From Oscillospiraceae bacterium (lineage in GTDB: Bacteria > Bacillota > Clostridia > Oscillospirales > Oscillospiraceae): a stretch of 47,644 nucleotides of DNA. The DNA lies in the NCBI GenBank assembly GCA_016296635.1, contig JAEDIZ010000005.1, forward strand, positions 1-47,644, read 5' to 3'. Shown here piece by piece: positions 9,633-17,063 of this stretch. The number at the start of each line of letters is the position of its first letter. The first letter of the stretch is position 1. The notes under the pieces are model-generated. The model did no database searches. It saw only the letters and a program-made list of their open reading frames with translations, and was not told the origin of the DNA. The position numbers and the translations under genes were made by a program.

Positions 9633-10457
9633 TTATACGGCGTCATCTTCTACATAGACCAGAACATTTCTTGCACCCCACTGGATGCAGGCGTCATAGC
9701 TGTTGCCCATATAAATATCTATGACGTAAGGGTGCGCCATCATGTTGGAGCCGGTATCTTCGGCATAGAAATCACCCACGTACGTTCCGTCCTCCAGCCA
9801 GATCCAGACATGGGTGCCGTAGGGGATAATGTTCGGATTGACGGCAAGGGTATGGTTCACGGTGGTATAGGCACCGGTGGAGGTGAGGCCCGTCAGATAG
9901 TAGGCGGTAGCGATGAAAGAATCCAGCAGTCGAAGACCCTCCTGCGGCGCGTTTTCAGCCGGCTGCAGGGTGGTGACCGGAATGGCCTCCGGTTCCTGCA
10001 CCGCTTGCACGGGCGGCGCTTCCGGTTGTGAAGGCACGGTATCTGTTTGCGGATCGGGTTTCGCTTCCGGTTCTGCCGGGGTGTCAGGCATGTCAGGCAT
10101 GTCAGGCTTTTCAGGCGGAGCCTTCTCCGGTTCCGGCGGAAGCGGTGACGGTTCTTCCTGCAGCGGAGGTGCTTCAGTATCCTCAATCCGTTCTGACGGT
10201 TCTGTTTCTGCCGGAATCGCGGACAATGGAGAAGGCTCCGGTGGATGCTTTTGAGAAACAGGCTCCGGCTGCGTGAAAGACTCCGGGGCAGCTTCGATTG
10301 TTTCTGCCTCTGTTTTTATAAGCGCAGTTTCCGCCGTCTTCGGATCCTCAGCCGGCATGACATTCTGCACTGCACATCCGCAGGGAAGAAGCAGGCTTGT
10401 CAGCAGAACGGGAAGCAGAAATACTGCCAATAGAGGCTTTGTTTTTTCAGATCGCAT
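9633..10457 (-). CDS. 3D-domain lipoprotein with Pro/Glu-rich stalk
   Basis: A 274-residue exported protein. A hydrophobic signal ends in LLLPCGC, a plausible though imperfect lipobox. About 150 residues rich in Pro, Glu and Ala follow, including the short repeat MPDMPDTP, and look like a wall-spanning stalk. The C-terminal 95 residues are a 3D domain (ATAYYLTGLTSTG, LAVNPNIIPYGT, EDTGSNM, IDIYMGN) with the conserved Asp residues, as in MltA-like and resuscitation-type wall enzymes. It probably cuts or remodels peptidoglycan, but this is inference from the fold. ATG 10457 has an excellent ribosome site (GAGGAG); the codon before it would be a TTG and is less likely. Confidence 0.85.
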   Translation of the reverse strand: MRSEKTKPLLAVFLLPVLLTSLLLPCGCAVQNVMPAEDPKTAETALIKTEAETIEAAPESFTQPEPVSQKHPPEPSPLSAIPAETEPSERIEDTEAPPLQEEPSPLPPEPEKAPPEKPDMPDMPDTPAEPEAKPDPQTDTVPSQPEAPPVQAVQEPEAIPVTTLQPAENAPQEGLRLLDSFIATAYYLTGLTSTGAYTTVNHTLAVNPNIIPYGTHVWIWLEDGTYVGDFYAEDTGSNMMAHPYVIDIYMGNSYDACIQWGARNVLVYVEDDAV

Positions 10458-10504
10458 CAAAATAACACTCCTCTTATATGGAAAAATATGGATTGCGTAC
10501 GGGC

Positions 10505-10533
10505 ATTATTGCGGATTACAGGAATTTTCGCAA
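10505..10533 (-). promoter_or_regulatory. Probable sigma-A promoter for the 3D lipoprotein
   Basis: Read leftward: TTGCGA, 17 bases, AATAAT, ending about 48 bases before the ATG at 10457. It diverges from the thrS promoter 52 bases away. Confidence 0.55.
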
Positions 10534-10584
10534 CAAAAAGCTGTAGAATCCTGCGCAGAAGAGAGGAAAAAACTTCGATCGTAT

Positions 10585-10613
10585 TTGACAGAAATGAAAA
10601 TTAGTGTTATACT
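10585..10613 (+). promoter_or_regulatory. Sigma-A promoter for thrS
   Basis: A perfect TTGACA (10585-10590), a 17-base spacer and TATACT (10608-10613). Transcription would begin near 10620, at the 5' end of the T-box leader. Confidence 0.9.
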
Positions 10614-10619
10614 ACGCGA

Positions 10620-10866
10620 TGGAAATAGGCATTGACGAAGATATGTCTTCTTGTTTTTGCATAGCAGAGAGGAGCTCATTTGGTGCAAGAGCTTTTATGC
10701 ATGGCAGGAAGGTACCCCTTCTGAGCTGTCCGCCGGAAGACAGTATGGCGGACCGGGTTCTCCCGTTACAGAGATCACGAGCGACGGAGTTTTCCGTAAG
10801 CAGGGTGGAACCGTGGAATGTATATACATCCCACCCCTGAATGAATCTCAGGGGTGGGATTTTCTT
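10620..10866 (+). promoter_or_regulatory. T-box riboswitch, threonine-specific
   Basis: A leader of about 245 bases that senses uncharged tRNA(Thr). The T-box consensus AGGGTGGAACCGTG lies at 10802-10815; its TGGA would pair with an acceptor end of sequence UCCA. A candidate specifier codon ACC (Thr) is at 10714-10716, preceded by GAAGGT and followed four bases later by CTGAG, a spacing usual for stem I. The AGAGAGGAGCT and GGTGCAAG segments upstream resemble the AG-bulge and distal-loop parts of stem I. A strong terminator hairpin at 10828-10866 competes with the antiterminator. The specifier assignment rests on position and on the downstream gene, not on a fold computation. Confidence 0.92.
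10828..10866 (+). terminator. T-box-controlled terminator
   Basis: A 13-bp perfect stem (ATCCCACCCCTGA with TCAGGGGTGGGAT) and a 7-base loop are followed by TTTCTTT. It is the off-state of the thrS leader. Confidence 0.93.
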
Positions 10867-10896
10867 TACCCCGAATCAAGAAAAGGAGAAAACAAC

Positions 10897-12690
10897 ATGT
10901 CCGAAGAAAATCTGTATACGTTTGAAAATCCCGAATACCGCAAGACTTACTGGCATACCTGCTCCCATGTGCTGGCGCAGGCCGTCAAGCGTCTGCATCC
11001 GGAAGTCAAGCTGGCTATCGGCCCGGCTATTGACAACGGTTTCTATTATGACTTTGATGCTCCGTTTGCCTTCACTCCGGAAATGATGGAAGAACTGGAA
11101 GCTGAAATGCGCAAGATATGCAAGGAAAAGCTGAAGCTTGAGCGCTTTGAACTGCCCAGAGAAGAAGCCATCAAGTTCATGGAAGAAAAAGAAGAACCCT
11201 ACAAGGTAGAGCTCATCAACGACCTTCCTGAGGATGCTGTCATTTCCTTCTATAAGCAGGGCGAGTTCACCGACCTCTGCGCCGGTCCGCATCTCGATTC
11301 CACCGGCCGCATCAAGGGCAACGCCATCAAGCTGACGCAGTGCTGCGGCGCTTATTGGCGCGGCGACTCCAACCGCAAGATGCTGCAGAGAATCTATGCA
11401 GTCGCATTCCCGAAGAAGGAAGAACTGGACGAGTACGTTGCACAGCGTGAAGAAGCCCTCAAGCGCGACCACAACAAGATCGGCCGTGAGCTGGAATACT
11501 TCACCACCGTAGACTGCATCGGTCAGGGTCTGCCCATTCTGCTGCCCAAGGGCGCAAGAACTATTCAGCTGCTGCAGCGCTGGGTTGAGGATACCGAGCA
11601 GAAGCGTGGATACCTTCTGACCAAGACCCCGCTGATGGCAAAGCGCGATCTGTATCGTATTTCCGGCCACTGGGATCATTATCTTGACGGCATGTTCATC
11701 CTCGGCGATCCGTATGACGAAGAAAAAGAATGCTTCGCCCTGCGTCCCATGACCTGCCCGTTCCAGTATCAGGTCTATCTGAACCGTCAGCGCTCCTACC
11801 GTGACCTGCCGATGCGCCTCGGCGAGACCTCTACGCTGTTCCGTAACGAGGACTCCGGCGAAATGCACGGCCTGATCCGTGTCCGCCAGTTCACGATTTC
11901 CGAAGGCCATCTGGTGCTCCGCCCGGATCAGCTGGAAGAGGAATTTAAGGGCTGCCTTGACCTTGCAAAATATTGTCTCGAAACCGTCGGTATGCTGGAT
12001 AAGTGTACGTTCCGCTTCTCCCAGTGGGATCCGGCCAACCCCAACAACAAGTACGAGGGTACTGCAGAGCAGTGGAATGAGGCGCAGCGCGTTATGGGTC
12101 AGATCCTCGACGATCTCGGCGTAAAGTACGAGATCGGTATCGACGAGGCTGCCTTCTACGGCCCGAAGCTGGATATCCAGTTCCACAACGTTTTCGGCAA
12201 AGAAGACACCATCGTCACCATTCAGATCGATATGCTGCTGGCTGCAAAGTTCGGCATGTACTACATCGATGAGAACGGCGAAAAGAAGCTGCCGTATATC
12301 ATCCACAGAACGAGCCTTGGCTGCTACGAGCGTACGCTGGCATACCTGCTGGAAACCTATGCAGGCGCTCTGCCTACATGGATGTCTCCGGAGCAGGTTC
12401 GCTTCCTGCCCGTTACCGACCGTGCCTGCGATTACTGCGCAGAGCAGGCCAAGAAGCTGGAAAGCCTCGGCTACCGTGTTGAGGTTGACTACCGCAACGA
12501 AAAGATCGGCAAGAAGATCCGCGAAGCTCAGATGGAAAAGGTTCCGTACATGGTCGTTGTCGGCGACCGCGACATCGAGAACAACACCGTTTCCCCGCGT
12601 CACCGCGCAGACGGCGATCTCGGCGCCATGAGCATGGATGAGTTTACTGCAGTCCTGAAGGACGTTGTAGACAACAAGCTCAAGAAGTAA
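10897..12690 (+). CDS. thrS: Threonine-tRNA ligase lacking the TGS domain
   Basis: A 597-residue class II synthetase. The editing domain begins almost at once, with HTCSH (HxxxH) near residue 20 and the conserved cysteine in CAGPH near 130. The catalytic core carries motif 2 (TSTLFRNEDSGEMHGLIR), and the C-terminal anticodon domain starts near residue 500 (VRFLPVTD). The N-terminal TGS domain of about 60 residues found in most bacterial ThrRS is absent, and no open frame upstream supplies it because that stretch is the T-box. ATG 10897 has the ribosome site AAAGGAG. The gene is regulated by the T-box. Editing residues look intact. Confidence 0.96.
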   Translation: MSEENLYTFENPEYRKTYWHTCSHVLAQAVKRLHPEVKLAIGPAIDNGFYYDFDAPFAFTPEMMEELEAEMRKICKEKLKLERFELPREEAIKFMEEKEEPYKVELINDLPEDAVISFYKQGEFTDLCAGPHLDSTGRIKGNAIKLTQCCGAYWRGDSNRKMLQRIYAVAFPKKEELDEYVAQREEALKRDHNKIGRELEYFTTVDCIGQGLPILLPKGARTIQLLQRWVEDTEQKRGYLLTKTPLMAKRDLYRISGHWDHYLDGMFILGDPYDEEKECFALRPMTCPFQYQVYLNRQRSYRDLPMRLGETSTLFRNEDSGEMHGLIRVRQFTISEGHLVLRPDQLEEEFKGCLDLAKYCLETVGMLDKCTFRFSQWDPANPNNKYEGTAEQWNEAQRVMGQILDDLGVKYEIGIDEAAFYGPKLDIQFHNVFGKEDTIVTIQIDMLLAAKFGMYYIDENGEKKLPYIIHRTSLGCYERTLAYLLETYAGALPTWMSPEQVRFLPVTDRACDYCAEQAKKLESLGYRVEVDYRNEKIGKKIREAQMEKVPYMVVVGDRDIENNTVSPRHRADGDLGAMSMDEFTAVLKDVVDNKLKK

Positions 12691-12702
12691 GAAAAGAAAA
12701 AA

Positions 12703-12730
12703 CGCCCCGACCGGTGGTCGGGGCGTTTTT
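12703..12730 (+). terminator. Terminator after thrS
   Basis: A 10-bp GC stem (CGCCCCGACC with GGTCGGGGCG) flanked by an A run and TTTTT. It may also serve the leftward membrane-protein gene that ends at 12740. Confidence 0.92.
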
Positions 12731-12739
12731 CGTCCATGT

Positions 12740-13159
12740 TTAATCGAAGTTTTCAAGCTTTACCTTTATGGATTTGATGGCAACGATGATAAGAAGCGCC
12801 GTTAAAACCAGCGTGTCCAGTACGATGGAAAGGTGCAGATTCTGTGCTGCGACAGAAAAAATCAGAAAGATCAGCGCGGCGTTTCCGAAATGACGCAGAT
12901 ACCAAAGCGCGTATTCCTTTCTCTGATCGGAGGCTGCACGCTTTGCCTGCTCAAAGGAGATGCCGTTGATCCAGTAGATCCGTTCGTTTCGGTACATCAT
13001 CCAGCATAAAACGACAATGCCGCCGGAACAGATGTTCAGAACGATCCGGGTAATAAGGCGGTAGTCATCAATCGGGAGAAAGATCGGCAGAAACATGGCT
13101 GCCAAATAAATGACAAGAAAGATGACAAGCCCCTTGTAGCTTTTTTCATAGGTTTCCAT
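12740..13159 (-). CDS. Four-helix membrane protein, unknown function
   Basis: A 139-residue protein. Two hydrophobic segments (LVIFLVIYLAAMFLPIFL and IVLNICSGGIVVLCWMM), a charged loop (YRNERIYWINGISFEQAKRAA) and two further segments (ALIFLIFSVAAQ and LDTLVLTALLIIVAI) suggest four transmembrane helices. I do not recognise the family. ATG 13159 is preferred because a GGGAAG ribosome site lies about seven bases upstream; the frame is open further back but only through intergenic sequence. It stands alone, between the thrS terminator and a repeat-rich gap. Confidence 0.7.
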   Translation of the reverse strand: METYEKSYKGLVIFLVIYLAAMFLPIFLPIDDYRLITRIVLNICSGGIVVLCWMMYRNERIYWINGISFEQAKRAASDQRKEYALWYLRHFGNAALIFLIFSVAAQNLHLSIVLDTLVLTALLIIVAIKSIKVKLENFD

Positions 13160-13236
13160 AGAATCACTTCCCAGATTCAGCATAATCCCGCAAACGGGAA
13201 TTGTCAATAAGCGTAAAGGGAAATTCATCTTTCTTT

Positions 13237-13334
13237 CGTGTCATCCTGAGCGAAGCGAAGGATCTTCGCAGAAGCGGTAAGGTATGCAATAAAAGGGTGC
13301 CGGGATTCTTCGCCTTGCGGCTCAGAATGACAAA
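13237..13334. repeat. Imperfect long inverted repeat (TCATCCTGAGCGAAGCGAAGG type)
   Basis: The left arm at 13240-13264 (GTCATCCTGAGCGAAGC...) is matched in inverse by the right arm at 13304-13331 (...GGCTCAGAATGAC), with about 40 bases between. The arm sequence belongs to a motif that recurs between genes in many unrelated bacterial genomes. It has no coding signal. It could fold as a hairpin on either strand; whether it moves or acts on transcripts cannot be told from here. Confidence 0.65.
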
Positions 13335-13384
13335 CGGGAGTGTACAGACGGTCACACGGAAACATCCATACAAGGGCTTGTTTG

Positions 13385-13468
13385 GAAAATGCGGGCAGGC
13401 GGAGACGCCGACCCCTACAAATGAATCAGAAAAAAGTGGAACGCTGAGGACAGCGTTCCCTACTTTTT
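13385..13468. repeat. Compact GC-rich repeat plus hairpin
   Basis: A GC-rich stretch (GGGCAGGCGGAGACGCCGACCCC) contains a short GGCG/CGCC hairpin. It is followed at 13438-13459 by GGAACGCTG-AGGA-CAGCGTTCC, a perfect 9-bp stem flanked by A and T runs. The second part overlaps the last bases of the leftward XRE gene and could end its transcript. Together with the inverted repeat just upstream it fills the 300-base gap, which holds no gene. I believe both units are dispersed repeats, but copies elsewhere cannot be seen in this window. Confidence 0.55.
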
Positions 13469-13681
13469 CGGGTATGGTTTCTTTACATCTGTTCTGCCGA
13501 GCAGATAATCGACGCTGACATCGTAATAATCTGCCAGTGCATGCAGTGCAGAAATTGGAATATTCAGATTTCCGAGTTCGTAATCCGAGTAGGTTGTCTG
13601 ATGAATCTGTAAGTATTCAGCGAGTATTTTCTGACTTAAATCATGGTCTTCCCGCAGATCGCGGATTCGTAAACGATACAT
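13460..13681 (-). CDS. XRE-family DNA-binding regulator, 73 residues
   Basis: A single Cro/CI-type helix-turn-helix: LRIRDLREDHDLSQKILAEYL, then HQTTYSDYELGN as the recognition helix region, and ISALHALADYYDVSVDYLLGR as the closing helices. No partner domain is present. It is divergent from the 61-residue ORF at 13771, and the gap between them holds a 12-bp inverted repeat, so autoregulation together with control of the neighbour is likely. The target is unknown. Confidence 0.85.
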   Translation of the reverse strand: MYRLRIRDLREDHDLSQKILAEYLQIHQTTYSDYELGNLNIPISALHALADYYDVSVDYLLGRTDVKKPYPKK

Positions 13682-13705
13682 AATCTATCACCGCAATCAT
13701 TATGC

Positions 13706-13751
13706 TTTAAGGGAAATAATCTTATTGCATTTTAAGGCGATTTCCCTTAAA
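13706..13751. promoter_or_regulatory. Inverted-repeat operator between divergent genes
   Basis: TTTAAGGGAAAT (13706-13717) and its exact inverse ATTTCCCTTAAA (13740-13751) are separated by 22 bases. A third partial copy, TTTTAAGG, sits at 13730-13737. The right arm overlaps the -10 box of the rightward promoter. It is the probable binding site of the XRE protein encoded next to it. Confidence 0.6.
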
Positions 13752-13753
13752 AT
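13725..13753 (+). promoter_or_regulatory. Probable sigma-A promoter for the 61-residue ORF
   Basis: TTGCAT, a 17-base spacer, then TAAAAT at 13748-13753. The start codon at 13771 follows closely, leaving only a short leader that contains GAGGTG. Confidence 0.6.
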
Positions 13754-13770
13754 GAGATAGAGGTGATAAT

Positions 13771-13956
13771 ATGGCTGATTATCAGCAGATGTATCTGACC
13801 ATGGTGCGGGCGGCGCGGGATGCGCAGGAGCTGGCGGATCAGGCACAGATGCTTCTCGTCAAAGCAATGCAGGAATGCGAAGAACTGTATATCAATGCGC
13901 CGGAGGACAATATCATGATCCTCAGACAAAAAGAAATCCCCGTTCAGAAGGACTGA
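13771..13956 (+). CDS. Small protein of 61 residues, unknown function
   Basis: Not recognised. It is predicted to be helical and soluble, with an Ala/Gln/Glu-rich first half (RAARDAQELADQAQMLLVKAM) and a short acidic second half. The GAGGTG ribosome site six bases before the ATG, the promoter and the terminator at its end support it as a real gene. It is transcribed away from the XRE regulator across a shared operator, which suggests that the regulator controls it. Confidence 0.65.
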   Translation: MADYQQMYLTMVRAARDAQELADQAQMLLVKAMQECEELYINAPEDNIMILRQKEIPVQKD

Positions 13957-13970
13957 ACGGGGGATTTTTT
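13936..13970. terminator. Bidirectional terminator between the 61-residue ORF and glnS
   Basis: The stem ATCCCCGTTCAG pairs with CTGAACGGGGGAT (one bulged G) and has T runs on the right. The stem begins inside the end of the small ORF. Confidence 0.8.
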
Positions 13971-15696
13971 AATTTGCAGGTTTGAAGCTGTCCTTCAGCA
14001 GGACGCTGCGGTTGAACACAAGATGCTCGGCAGAGCAGTCCCTGTTATCCATGCAGAAGTAACCGACGCGCATGAACTGATAGCAGGGCGCGGTCTGTGC
14101 CGTGCGGGCGGAACCGAGCCCGTCGTATTTCTTTGCTTCCTCTGCCATGGCGGCTTCGACCTTGCAGCCCTGCAGAACTTCCAGAGAATCGGGGTTCATG
14201 CACTCGAGGAAATCCTTGTCGGGGCCATCGGGCTGTGCATCGGCAAAGAGGTTGTTGTAAAGACGGACTTCGGCATCCAAACAGTTGTTGGCGTCAACCC
14301 AGTGAATGGTCGCACCCTTGACTTTGCGGCCGTCAGCGGGATCGCCACCCTTGGATGCGGGATCGTAGGTGGCGTAGACTTCCACAACGCTGCCGTTCTC
14401 GTCCTTCTTGCAGCCGGTGCACTGGATGAGATAAGCACCCTTCAGACGGCATTCCGGACCGTTGGGGGTCAGGCGCTTATACTTGGGAACCGGAACTTCC
14501 ATAAAGTCATCCGCTTCGATCCAGCTTTCACGGCTGAAGGTGATGGTGTGACTGCCCTGCTCGGGATGGACGGGGTTGTTCTCGACCTCAAAGCTCTCGG
14601 ACTGGCCTTCGGGATAGTTCGTGATGACGAGCTTGACAGGGTGCAGAACGGCCATGGTGCGCGCTGCGGTTTCATTCAGATCCTCACGCAGGCAATGCTC
14701 CAGGAAACCGTATTCGATGGTGGAGGTCACCTTTGCAACGCCGATGCGCTCACAGAAATCACGGATGGCTGCGGAAGTATAGCCGCGGCGGCGCAGACCG
14801 CAGAGGGTAGGCATTCTCGGATCGTCCCAGCCGGAAACGCGGCCGGTTTCCACCAGCTGACGCAGCTTGCGCTTGGACATGACGGTGTGGTCGATGCCGA
14901 GACGGGCAAACTCGATCTGACGGGGCTTGTGATAGGGGATGGATACGTTGCTGACGACCCAGTCATAAAGGGGACGGTGCGCTTCATATTCCAAAGAGCA
15001 GAGGGAATGGGTGATGCCTTCCAGCGCGTCCTGAATGGGATGGGCAAAGTCATACATGGGGAAGATGCACCATTTGGTACCCTGACGGTGGTGGTTGATG
15101 TAGCGGATGCGGTAGATGACCGGGTCGCGCATATTGAAGTTGCCGGAGGCAAGATCGATTTTGGCACGCAGTGTGCGGCTGCCTTCGGGGAACTCGCCGT
15201 TTTTCATGCGCTCGAACAGATCAAGGTTTTCCTCCACGGAGCGGTCACGGTACGGAGAAACGGCGGGCTTGCCGATGTCGCCGCGGTATTCCTTGAACTG
15301 CTCGGGGGTCAGCTCGCAGACATAGGCCAGTCCTTTCTTGATCAGTTCAACGGCATATTCGTAGTCTTTTTCAAAATAATCGGAGCCGTAGAACAGACGG
15401 TCGCCCCAGTCGAAGCCGAGCCAGTGAATGTCTTCCTGAATGGCCTCGACGAACTCGGTGTCTTCCTTGGCAGGGTTGGTATCGTCAAAACGAAGGTTGG
15501 TCAGACCGCCAAATTTTTCCGCGGTGCCGAAATCGATGCACAGCGCCTTGCAGTGGCCGATGTGCAGATATCCGTTCGGTTCCGGCGGGAAACGGGTGTG
15601 TACGGTCTTTCCTTCAAACTGACCGCCCTCGGCCAGATCTTCCTCAATAAACGCATCAATGAAATTCTTGTTTTCAAGCGGCTTGCGCTCTTCCAT
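13969..15696 (-). CDS. glnS: Glutamine-tRNA ligase
   Basis: A 575-residue class I synthetase of the GlnRS type. It carries FPPEPNGYLHIGH (HIGH motif) near residue 30, RFDDTNPAKEDTEF just after, and VMSKRKL (KMSKS-type) near 265, followed by the two beta-barrel anticodon domains. GlnRS rather than GluRS is shown by the PPEPNG and DDTNP segments. ATG 15696 has a GGGAGGA ribosome site; the open frame continues upstream but without a site. A separate gltX lies at 31975-33468, so tRNA(Gln) can be charged directly here. Patchy presence among Clostridia suggests that the gene may have been acquired, which is inference. Confidence 0.96.
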   Translation of the reverse strand: MEERKPLENKNFIDAFIEEDLAEGGQFEGKTVHTRFPPEPNGYLHIGHCKALCIDFGTAEKFGGLTNLRFDDTNPAKEDTEFVEAIQEDIHWLGFDWGDRLFYGSDYFEKDYEYAVELIKKGLAYVCELTPEQFKEYRGDIGKPAVSPYRDRSVEENLDLFERMKNGEFPEGSRTLRAKIDLASGNFNMRDPVIYRIRYINHHRQGTKWCIFPMYDFAHPIQDALEGITHSLCSLEYEAHRPLYDWVVSNVSIPYHKPRQIEFARLGIDHTVMSKRKLRQLVETGRVSGWDDPRMPTLCGLRRRGYTSAAIRDFCERIGVAKVTSTIEYGFLEHCLREDLNETAARTMAVLHPVKLVITNYPEGQSESFEVENNPVHPEQGSHTITFSRESWIEADDFMEVPVPKYKRLTPNGPECRLKGAYLIQCTGCKKDENGSVVEVYATYDPASKGGDPADGRKVKGATIHWVDANNCLDAEVRLYNNLFADAQPDGPDKDFLECMNPDSLEVLQGCKVEAAMAEEAKKYDGLGSARTAQTAPCYQFMRVGYFCMDNRDCSAEHLVFNRSVLLKDSFKPAN

Positions 15697-15739
15697 AGCT
15701 GATCCTCCCAGGATAAGAGATTGTTTGGAAATTTCTATT

Positions 15740-15768
15740 ATTATACAATAGTTTTCGTTTTTTCGCAA
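15740..15768 (-). promoter_or_regulatory. Sigma-A promoter for glnS
   Basis: Read leftward: TTGCGA (15763-15768), 17 bases, TATAAT (15740-15745). It lies about 44 bases before the glnS start. Confidence 0.8.
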
Positions 15769-15850
15769 TCATCATTTCTCATATTTGCAGCTGGCACGGA
15801 CCCCGGCACTGTTTCTTTTACAAAAAACGGAAACAGAAAGAAAACAGCAC

Positions 15851-15879
15851 TTGTAATCTGAGCGTATCGCGGATAAAAT
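15851..15879 (+). promoter_or_regulatory. Probable sigma-A promoter for the SLH protein
   Basis: TTGTAA, a 17-base spacer, then TAAAAT at 15874-15879, 33 bases before the ATG at 15913. Confidence 0.6.
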
Positions 15880-15912
15880 GGAAGAGACAAAAAGAAAGGA
15901 AGAAAGAGAACT

Positions 15913-16899
15913 ATGAAAAAAGTAATATCGATCCTGCTGGCTGTCGTACTTTGCGTTATGCTTGCAGCTCCCGCATTTGCTTCAGACGGAAATCTGTACG
16001 GCCCCATCTCCATTACGCTCGATAACGGCATCAGCGTGGAATTCGAGACGGCGATCCACACGTATGATTTCGTTTCTCTGGATGCAAAAACCGAAGACAT
16101 GGTTTCCGTCATCCGCGTGAAGCCCGGCACGATGGTATCGGTCTCTCAGCCGTTTACGGCGGACGTCCATACCTGGAACAGCATGGGTGAGTATTACTCC
16201 GACGTGCTGGAGAGAGAAAGCTATGCGTATCTGAAGGACGGAACCGTTGAGGTCAGAACCGGAAAGATCGAATGGCTGTTTGAAACGATCGACTATATGT
16301 ATGCAACATACCTCCTGCTCGGAACCATTGGCGGCGAGAAGCTGCTCGTTGAATACTACGATGTGGACTATATCTGGCAGAACAATCCCTTCGAGGATGT
16401 CAGCCCGTGGTCGTATTACTACGAAGCTGTTCTGTGGGCATATTATCGGGACGTTACCACAGGCACCAGCGCAACATCGTTCTCCCCGGAAAGCACCTGC
16501 ACCCGTGGTCAGGTCGTGACGTTCCTGTGGCGTGCGCTGAACTGTCCGGAGCCTGAAACGAAAATCAATCCCTTCAAGGATGTCAAGCCCAGCGATTATT
16601 ATTACAAGGCGGTCCTCTGGGCCGTGGAAGAGGGAATCACGAACGGCACCAGCGCCACAACCTTCTCCCCGAACGCAACCTGCAAATATGAGCATGTGCT
16701 GACGTTCCTGTGGCGCGCACTCGGCACGCCGATGCCTTTTCTCTCTCACGAATCCAACCCGTTCGGAACGACTGCTTATTATGCAGAGGCATTTGAATTT
16801 GCAGCAGAATACGGAATGATCGACTACGAGATCAATCCGGCAGCCTTCTGCCCGCGTGCCGATATTGTGGAATTCATGTACCGTGTGATGCCGAAATAA
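15913..16899 (+). CDS. Secreted SLH-domain surface protein
   Basis: A 328-residue protein. A clear signal peptide (MKKVISILLAVVLCVMLAAPAFA, here noted by its ends MKKVI and APAFA) is followed by about 130 residues of unknown beta-rich sequence. From about residue 157 come three SLH-like repeats, each with FxDV, an aromatic cluster, AVLWA and GTSATTFSP, ending in VVTFLWRA; the last is divergent. SLH repeats anchor proteins to secondary wall polymers on the cell surface. The repeats are the same variant as those of the broken gene at 6131-8223. The ribosome site is AAGGAAG. It has its own promoter and terminator. Confidence 0.9.
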   Translation: MKKVISILLAVVLCVMLAAPAFASDGNLYGPISITLDNGISVEFETAIHTYDFVSLDAKTEDMVSVIRVKPGTMVSVSQPFTADVHTWNSMGEYYSDVLERESYAYLKDGTVEVRTGKIEWLFETIDYMYATYLLLGTIGGEKLLVEYYDVDYIWQNNPFEDVSPWSYYYEAVLWAYYRDVTTGTSATSFSPESTCTRGQVVTFLWRALNCPEPETKINPFKDVKPSDYYYKAVLWAVEEGITNGTSATTFSPNATCKYEHVLTFLWRALGTPMPFLSHESNPFGTTAYYAEAFEFAAEYGMIDYEINPAAFCPRADIVEFMYRVMPK

Positions 16900-16904
16900 C
16901 TCTT

Positions 16905-16941
16905 AAAAGGCAGCCATCCAGTTAAAGATGGCTGCCTTTTT
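16905..16941 (+). terminator. Terminator after the SLH protein
   Basis: A perfect 14-bp stem (AAAAGGCAGCCATC with GATGGCTGCCTTTT), an 8-base loop and a T run. Confidence 0.92.
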
Positions 16942-16993
16942 CGGATGAATTGTAAAATAAATGAAAACAATCCGGCTTTTTTGAAATTTGTAC

Positions 16994-17022
16994 TTTTCAA
17001 TCGGGACAAAATACAGTAAAAT
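16994..17022 (+). promoter_or_regulatory. Possible promoter for pyrH
   Basis: TTTTCA, 17 bases, TAAAAT at 17017-17022, about 40 bases before the ATG. The -35 match is weak (four of six). Confidence 0.45.
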
Positions 17023-17063
17023 AAAAAACGACATTTGGAATAAACAAGGGAGATACATTCACT

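Noticed and set aside
9913..10254. Gly/Ser-rich frame on the + strand
   Set aside because: Mirror of the Pro/Glu-rich stalk codons of the 3D lipoprotein.
10651..10896. N-terminal extension of thrS
   Set aside because: The stretch is the T-box leader and its terminator; a strong ribosome site marks ATG 10897.
10876..12756. A 626-codon open frame antisense to thrS
   Set aside because: Shadow of a strongly codon-biased gene; composition is unlike a real protein.
13201..13518. 105-codon frame across the repeat patch
   Set aside because: It is made of the dispersed repeats and has no ribosome site or coding character.
14023..15702. A 559-codon open frame on the + strand opposite glnS
   Set aside because: It mirrors the codon pattern of glnS, has no ribosome site and no recognisable domain, while glnS has intact motifs.
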